Program-made: the position numbers and the translations under genes
Shown: positions 48,580 through 51,883 of the stretch, piece after piece
Position numbering within the stretch: the stretch's first letter is position 1
How the letters are laid out: each line of letters opens with the position of its first letter
IMG/VR virus record: IMGVR_UViG_3300030380_000566
Coordinates: 1 to 51,883 of that record
Origin: a virus
Length of the DNA stretch: 51,883 bases
Strand: one strand, 5' to 3'
The notes under the pieces: generated by a model
Told to the model about the DNA's origin: nothing
Databases searched by the model: none
What the model saw: only the letters and a program-made list of their open reading frames with translations

Positions 48580-49416
48580 ATGGCTAGGCATGCAAAAGGC
48601 AAACGATCTTATGCAATATCAGATCGCAGTGGCTTTAAAGTACGTTATAGAAATCTAAAAACAGAGTGGAACAATCTAAGAGTTGAGCCATCAGAGTATG
48701 AGCCTAAACATCCTCAACTTACTCCACCTAAAAATATAATAGATGCTCAAAGTTTATTTCAACCTCGCCCAGATAACGATCCTGAAAATATATCTATATT
48801 TATAGGCTTTAATTGGTTTGCTCCTAAGCAGAGTATGATGGCTAGTGATTATGATGCTCCTCGTACTATAGGTATAAGGGCTGAAGGTAATGTAGGTAAA
48901 GTAGAGATAGAATTTAATAAAGAAGTTGTAGTAACAGGAGTAGGTGCTACTATTTTATTAGATGCTAATAATGAAGATGAAAGACAAGCTATAACTAATC
49001 CAACAGGTTTAAATGCTACTGGTAATGTAGGTGTTGAAAGTTTTGAAACTGAGCAAGTTGTAACAGGTGTTGCTGGTACTAGTGCTGTAGCAACTGTTGG
49101 TAGTAATTTAGGAATAAATATTTTAGTATCAGGAGTTGAAGCTACTGGTAATATAGGAACTGAACTAATAGAACAAGATAATCCTTCATGGGGAACAGGT
49201 ACATGGGGTGGTGGTGCTTGGGGTATTAGTCTTACAACAGTTGATGTTAGCAATGTAGGAGTTGAAGCTACTGGTAATATAGGTACAGAAACACCAACAA
49301 TAGAATTAACTGAAACAGGAGTAGCTGGTACTGGTACTACTGGTAGTGAATCTATTAACATTGACACATCTTCATGGGGTGATGAAGCTTGGGGTGAGGA
49401 CAACTGGGGACAATAA
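48580..49416 (+). CDS. Structural protein with GVEATGNIG repeats and Trp-rich element
   Basis: The product has 278 residues. The N-terminal part is basic and compact (MARHAKGKRSYAISDRSGFK). From about residue 115 short beta repeats of the type TGV-G-T and GVEATGNIGTE (185-195, 227-237) recur. SWGTGTWGGGAW lies at 203-214 and SWGDEAWGEDNW near the end. A closely similar Trp-rich element is in the 3237 product. A tail-associated structural role is inferred from repeats and neighbours. Confidence 0.6.
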   Translation: MARHAKGKRSYAISDRSGFKVRYRNLKTEWNNLRVEPSEYEPKHPQLTPPKNIIDAQSLFQPRPDNDPENISIFIGFNWFAPKQSMMASDYDAPRTIGIRAEGNVGKVEIEFNKEVVVTGVGATILLDANNEDERQAITNPTGLNATGNVGVESFETEQVVTGVAGTSAVATVGSNLGINILVSGVEATGNIGTELIEQDNPSWGTGTWGGGAWGISLTTVDVSNVGVEATGNIGTETPTIELTETGVAGTGTTGSESINIDTSSWGDEAWGEDNWGQ

Positions 49417-49417
49417 A

Positions 49418-50041
49418 ATGAATTTTACAAATTTAGTAACAAATATTAAAAATTTTATAGAGGATGATAGTACAGAGTTTGATACTTCTATACCTACTAT
49501 AATAACACAAGCAGAAAGACTTATATTTCAAAGAGCACCAAATTTACCTTGTTATAGAAATATAACCACTGGTACATTAACTGCAGGTACTGAAGATTAT
49601 ACTATCTCTACAGCTAGGATGATTAGAAATGTTTCTATAATTGTTAGTAATGAAAGAGTATTTTTAAATCATAGAGTAGATTCTTATTTACATGATTATT
49701 GGAAGAATAGTTCAACTCAAGCACAACCAGAAATATATGCAACAAAACAAGCAACAACATCTGGTGTAATTATTAAACTTGCTCCTACACCAAATTCAAA
49801 CTATACTTATTTTGTCGATTTTATTAAACCAGAAACAGGTTTGTCGGCTAGCAACTCTAATAATTGGGTTGGTGATAATGCGGAGAATGTTTTGTTAAGT
49901 GCTTGTTTATATGAAGCTAGTGCATTCCTAAAAGCACCAGAAACATTAGCAACATACAAGACTCAGTTTGATGAAGCAATAACTTTATTAGGCGAAGAAA
50001 TGAAAAGAAATTATCAAGCAGAATATGACGGAGGAATATAA
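49418..50041 (+). CDS. Tail adaptor/tubular-like protein
   Basis: The start is set at ATG 49418, one base after the previous stop region, with GGGGA upstream. A longer frame from 49346 would overlap the previous gene by 71 bases. The 207-residue product opens MNFTNLVTNIKNFIEDDSTE, then IPTIITQAERLIFQRAPN and DYTISTARMIRNVSII. This resembles podovirus tail-tube/adaptor proteins (T7 gp11-type). The fold is inferred from pattern. Confidence 0.6.
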   Translation: MNFTNLVTNIKNFIEDDSTEFDTSIPTIITQAERLIFQRAPNLPCYRNITTGTLTAGTEDYTISTARMIRNVSIIVSNERVFLNHRVDSYLHDYWKNSSTQAQPEIYATKQATTSGVIIKLAPTPNSNYTYFVDFIKPETGLSASNSNNWVGDNAENVLLSACLYEASAFLKAPETLATYKTQFDEAITLLGEEMKRNYQAEYDGGI

Positions 50042-50043
50042 CC

Positions 50044-50460
50044 ATGGCAATAACTCAAGCAATGTGCACCAGCTTTAAAGCTGAAATATTGGACGAACAA
50101 CACGACTTAGTAGCTGACACTATAAAAATAGCTTTGTTTACTAGCAGTGCTAGTTTAGGAGCATCAACCACAGCCTACTCTACCAGCAATGAAATATCAG
50201 GCACTGGTTATAGTGCTGGTGGTGAGGCATTGACAAGTAAAGTAGTAACTACCACAGGAACAACTGCATACTTTGACTCAGCTGACCCAACCTGGACAGG
50301 AGCAAGTTTTACAGCAAGAGGTGCATTAATTTACAATAGCACCAACAGTGATAAAGCTATAGCAGTTCTAGACTTTGGTGGTGATTTTACAGTTAGTGGT
50401 GGTACATTTAAAATAGTGTTCCCAGCAGCAGGAGCCAACGCAATAATAAGGATAGACTAA
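50044..50460 (+). CDS. Conserved virion/tail protein
   Basis: The product has 138 residues. CTSFKAEILDEQHDLVADTI, then KIALFTSSASLGAST and GTGYSAGGEALTSKVV, form a beta-rich pattern I recall for small marine phage tail proteins. AGGAGGAATATAACC-like sequence (GGAGGA before the ATG) gives good translation. It lies just before the tail fibre gene. The function is inferred from place. Confidence 0.6.
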   Translation: MAITQAMCTSFKAEILDEQHDLVADTIKIALFTSSASLGASTTAYSTSNEISGTGYSAGGEALTSKVVTTTGTTAYFDSADPTWTGASFTARGALIYNSTNSDKAIAVLDFGGDFTVSGGTFKIVFPAAGANAIIRID

Positions 50461-50461
50461 T

Positions 50462-51649
50462 ATGGCAAGTTCATACTCAACAAATTTTAAAATAGAAAAA
50501 ATGGCTACAGGTGACCAATCAGGCACTTGGGGCACAACTACTAATCACAACTTAGATATACTTGATAGGATCGCAGCATTTAAAGCAGTAGCTTTATCAG
50601 ATTCAGCAACAGCAACTTTAACAGTAGCAGCAGGTTCACCTAGCAGTGGCTCTAGTAATGTACAAGATGGGATGTTTAGAGTTATTAAATTTACAGGATC
50701 TTTAAGTCAAGCTTGTACAATAACTATAGCACCTTCAACTACAACAGCTTACTTTATTATTGAAAATGGCACCACTGGTAGTCAGAATATAATTATGAAA
50801 CAAGGCTCAGGTGCACAAACTGTTACTATTGCTGCTGGTAAGTCTGATATAATATATTGTGATGCTAGTGATGAGGTTATATCAGTAGGAACTAAAATAC
50901 CTATAACTTTTAATGTTGTTGAAGATACTTCTCCTCAACTAGGTGGTAATCTTGATATGAATGGTCAAGACATTGTTACCACATCTAATGCTGATATAGA
51001 TTTAGCACCTAATGGAACAGGTAAAACAGTATTAAAAGGCAATACTAATCCAGGAACAATGGTTTTTAACTGTGAGAGCAACTCTCATGGACAAACAGTT
51101 AAATCACAACCTCACTCAGCTAGTGTTACTAATGTATTAACACTTCCTCCTGGAGGTGACCAAGAGATTGTAGGTACAACAGCTACACAAACTTTAACAA
51201 ATAAAACTATAGGAGTAGCACAATTATCAGGTCAAGTTGCCATAGCTAATGGTGGTACTGGAGCAACTAGCTTAGCTGGTGCTAATATTGTTGCTTCTAA
51301 TGCAAACACAACTTTTACAAAAGCCTTAAGAGGATCTACTCAAACAGCAGGTTCTCAAACTGGTAGTGTCACCTTAGATTTTGACACATATCAAAACTTC
51401 GTGCTGACAGCTACTGGTAATGTTACTTTAGCTAATCCTAGTACAGAAGCAGTAGGACAATCTGGTATTATAGTTTTCATACAAGATGGCACTGGTAGTA
51501 GAACATTAAGTCTTGGTACAGATTATGAAACTGCTGGTGGTGCTGGTTTAACTATAAGCACTGCTGCGAGTGCAGTTGATGTTATACCATATTTTGTTAA
51601 GGCTTCTGGGTCAATACAATTAGGAGCACCACAACTTGCGTTTGCATAG
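50462..51649 (+). CDS. Tail fibre/appendage protein
   Basis: The product has 395 residues. The N-terminal SSYSTNFKIEKMATGDQSGT, then WGTTTNHNLDILDRIA, is a common tail-fibre start. The middle has TSPQLGGNLDMNGQDIVTTS and GTTATQTLTNKTIGVAQLSG, the repeat-like shaft pattern of trimeric fibres. The C-terminus is a beta-rich head. It probably attaches to the tail and helps recognise the host. It is next to the LamG-like gene. Confidence 0.72.
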   Translation: MASSYSTNFKIEKMATGDQSGTWGTTTNHNLDILDRIAAFKAVALSDSATATLTVAAGSPSSGSSNVQDGMFRVIKFTGSLSQACTITIAPSTTTAYFIIENGTTGSQNIIMKQGSGAQTVTIAAGKSDIIYCDASDEVISVGTKIPITFNVVEDTSPQLGGNLDMNGQDIVTTSNADIDLAPNGTGKTVLKGNTNPGTMVFNCESNSHGQTVKSQPHSASVTNVLTLPPGGDQEIVGTTATQTLTNKTIGVAQLSGQVAIANGGTGATSLAGANIVASNANTTFTKALRGSTQTAGSQTGSVTLDFDTYQNFVLTATGNVTLANPSTEAVGQSGIIVFIQDGTGSRTLSLGTDYETAGGAGLTISTAASAVDVIPYFVKASGSIQLGAPQLAFA

Positions 51650-51661
51650 GAGAAAGTATTA

Positions 51662-51883
51662 ATGCCAGTACAAGGTGAATTTTTTCAAAATCCTGGTTCA
51701 GGTGGTAGTGGATTTTATTCACATCAGATAAACCACTCAGTTAGATTTGATGATGGAAGTAGTAGTTATTTATCTCGTAGTAATAGTGGAACAGCTACTA
51801 ATGAAGATGTAGGTTTAATATCTTTTTGGTTTAAAAGAGGTAATAATCTAGGTTCTACAACTAATGAAGCTATAGCAGGAGGT
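51662..51883 (+). CDS. LamG-like tail protein, N-terminal part (runs off the window end)
   Basis: The frame starts at ATG 51662 after AGGAGA, and stays open for 74 codons to the last base. It reads MPVQGEFFQNPGSGGSGFYS, then SVRFDDGSSSYLSRSNSG and VGLISFWFKRGNNLGS, the usual N-terminal half of LamG/concanavalin domains in phage tail proteins. The C-terminal half of such a protein is at 1-296. Joining the ends directly would break the frame, so bases are missing. It is probably a receptor-binding appendage. Confidence 0.75.
   Translation, partial: MPVQGEFFQNPGSGGSGFYSHQINHSVRFDDGSSSYLSRSNSGTATNEDVGLISFWFKRGNNLGSTTNEAIAGG

Noticed and set aside
1-51883. Search by eye for tRNA genes, CRISPR arrays, integrase, transposase and diversity-generating retroelements.
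   Set aside because: No cloverleaf with a TTCRA arm, no spaced direct repeats of CRISPR type, and no protein motifs of these enzymes were found. Weak candidates could be missed without a program.

Overview
The window is almost entirely bacteriophage DNA: a tailed double-stranded DNA phage, AT-rich (roughly one third G+C by eye) and tightly packed, with many ATGA/TAATG overlaps and several GTG or TTG starts. The portal (about 800 residues with a C-terminal helical barrel), a P22-gp4-like tail accessory protein and a P22-gp10-like structural protein suggest a short-tailed (podovirus) particle. Many structural genes look like those of uncultured marine phages, so a low-G+C marine bacterium is a reasonable host guess, but nothing names the host. 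No integrase, tRNA, rRNA, CRISPR array or insertion sequence was seen, so a lytic lifestyle is the simplest reading. Positions 1-296 hold the end, and 51662-51883 the start, of a LamG-like tail gene. The window may therefore be a nearly complete genome opened inside that gene, with some middle codons absent.

Layout. (1) 1-12295, plus strand: tail adhesins, a tail-fibre accessory protein, a tiny AT-hook ORF, a GTA-type holin, a large tail protein, a GNAT-like protein and four large virion proteins. (2) 12280-28786, minus strand: the early/replication block, transcribed leftward. It encodes an AEP primase, UvrD-like and SNF2-like helicases, a VRR-NUC nuclease, a C-family (DnaE) DNA polymerase with a degenerate PHP domain, a separate DnaQ exonuclease, a probable ssDNA-binding protein, ThyX, a flavoprotein-like enzyme, a HAD phosphatase, an LPP20-like lipoprotein, a papain-fold-like protein and several unknowns. 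(3) 28787-30310: a control region with diverging promoters, six GGTAAC repeats, one lone rightward gene, a bidirectional terminator, a small basic gene and an inverted-repeat region next to the terminase. (4) 30311-51883, plus strand: small and large terminase, portal, a putative ADP-ribosyltransferase, a cluster of tiny lysine-rich ORFs, lysis genes (two membrane proteins and a T4-type lysozyme), a GroES-like co-chaperonin, scaffold, decoration and major capsid proteins, a large polyvalent-type protein, and head-tail and tail genes.

How it fits together. The minus block should copy DNA with a phage replisome and scavenge thymidylate. The plus block packages DNA, builds capsid and tail, and lyses the cell. 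Three early promoters (upstream of 15539, 16269 and 29043) share one architecture: TTTACT, 17 bases, a -10-like hexamer, and a 16-bp imperfect palindrome in the same place in the spacer. This looks like a phage regulon. Other points of interest are a putative virion ADP-ribosyltransferase whose N-terminus resembles that of the preceding protein, a predicted H-type RNA pseudoknot before 47002, a strong hairpin just after the major capsid gene, and a C-terminal module shared by two unrelated early proteins.
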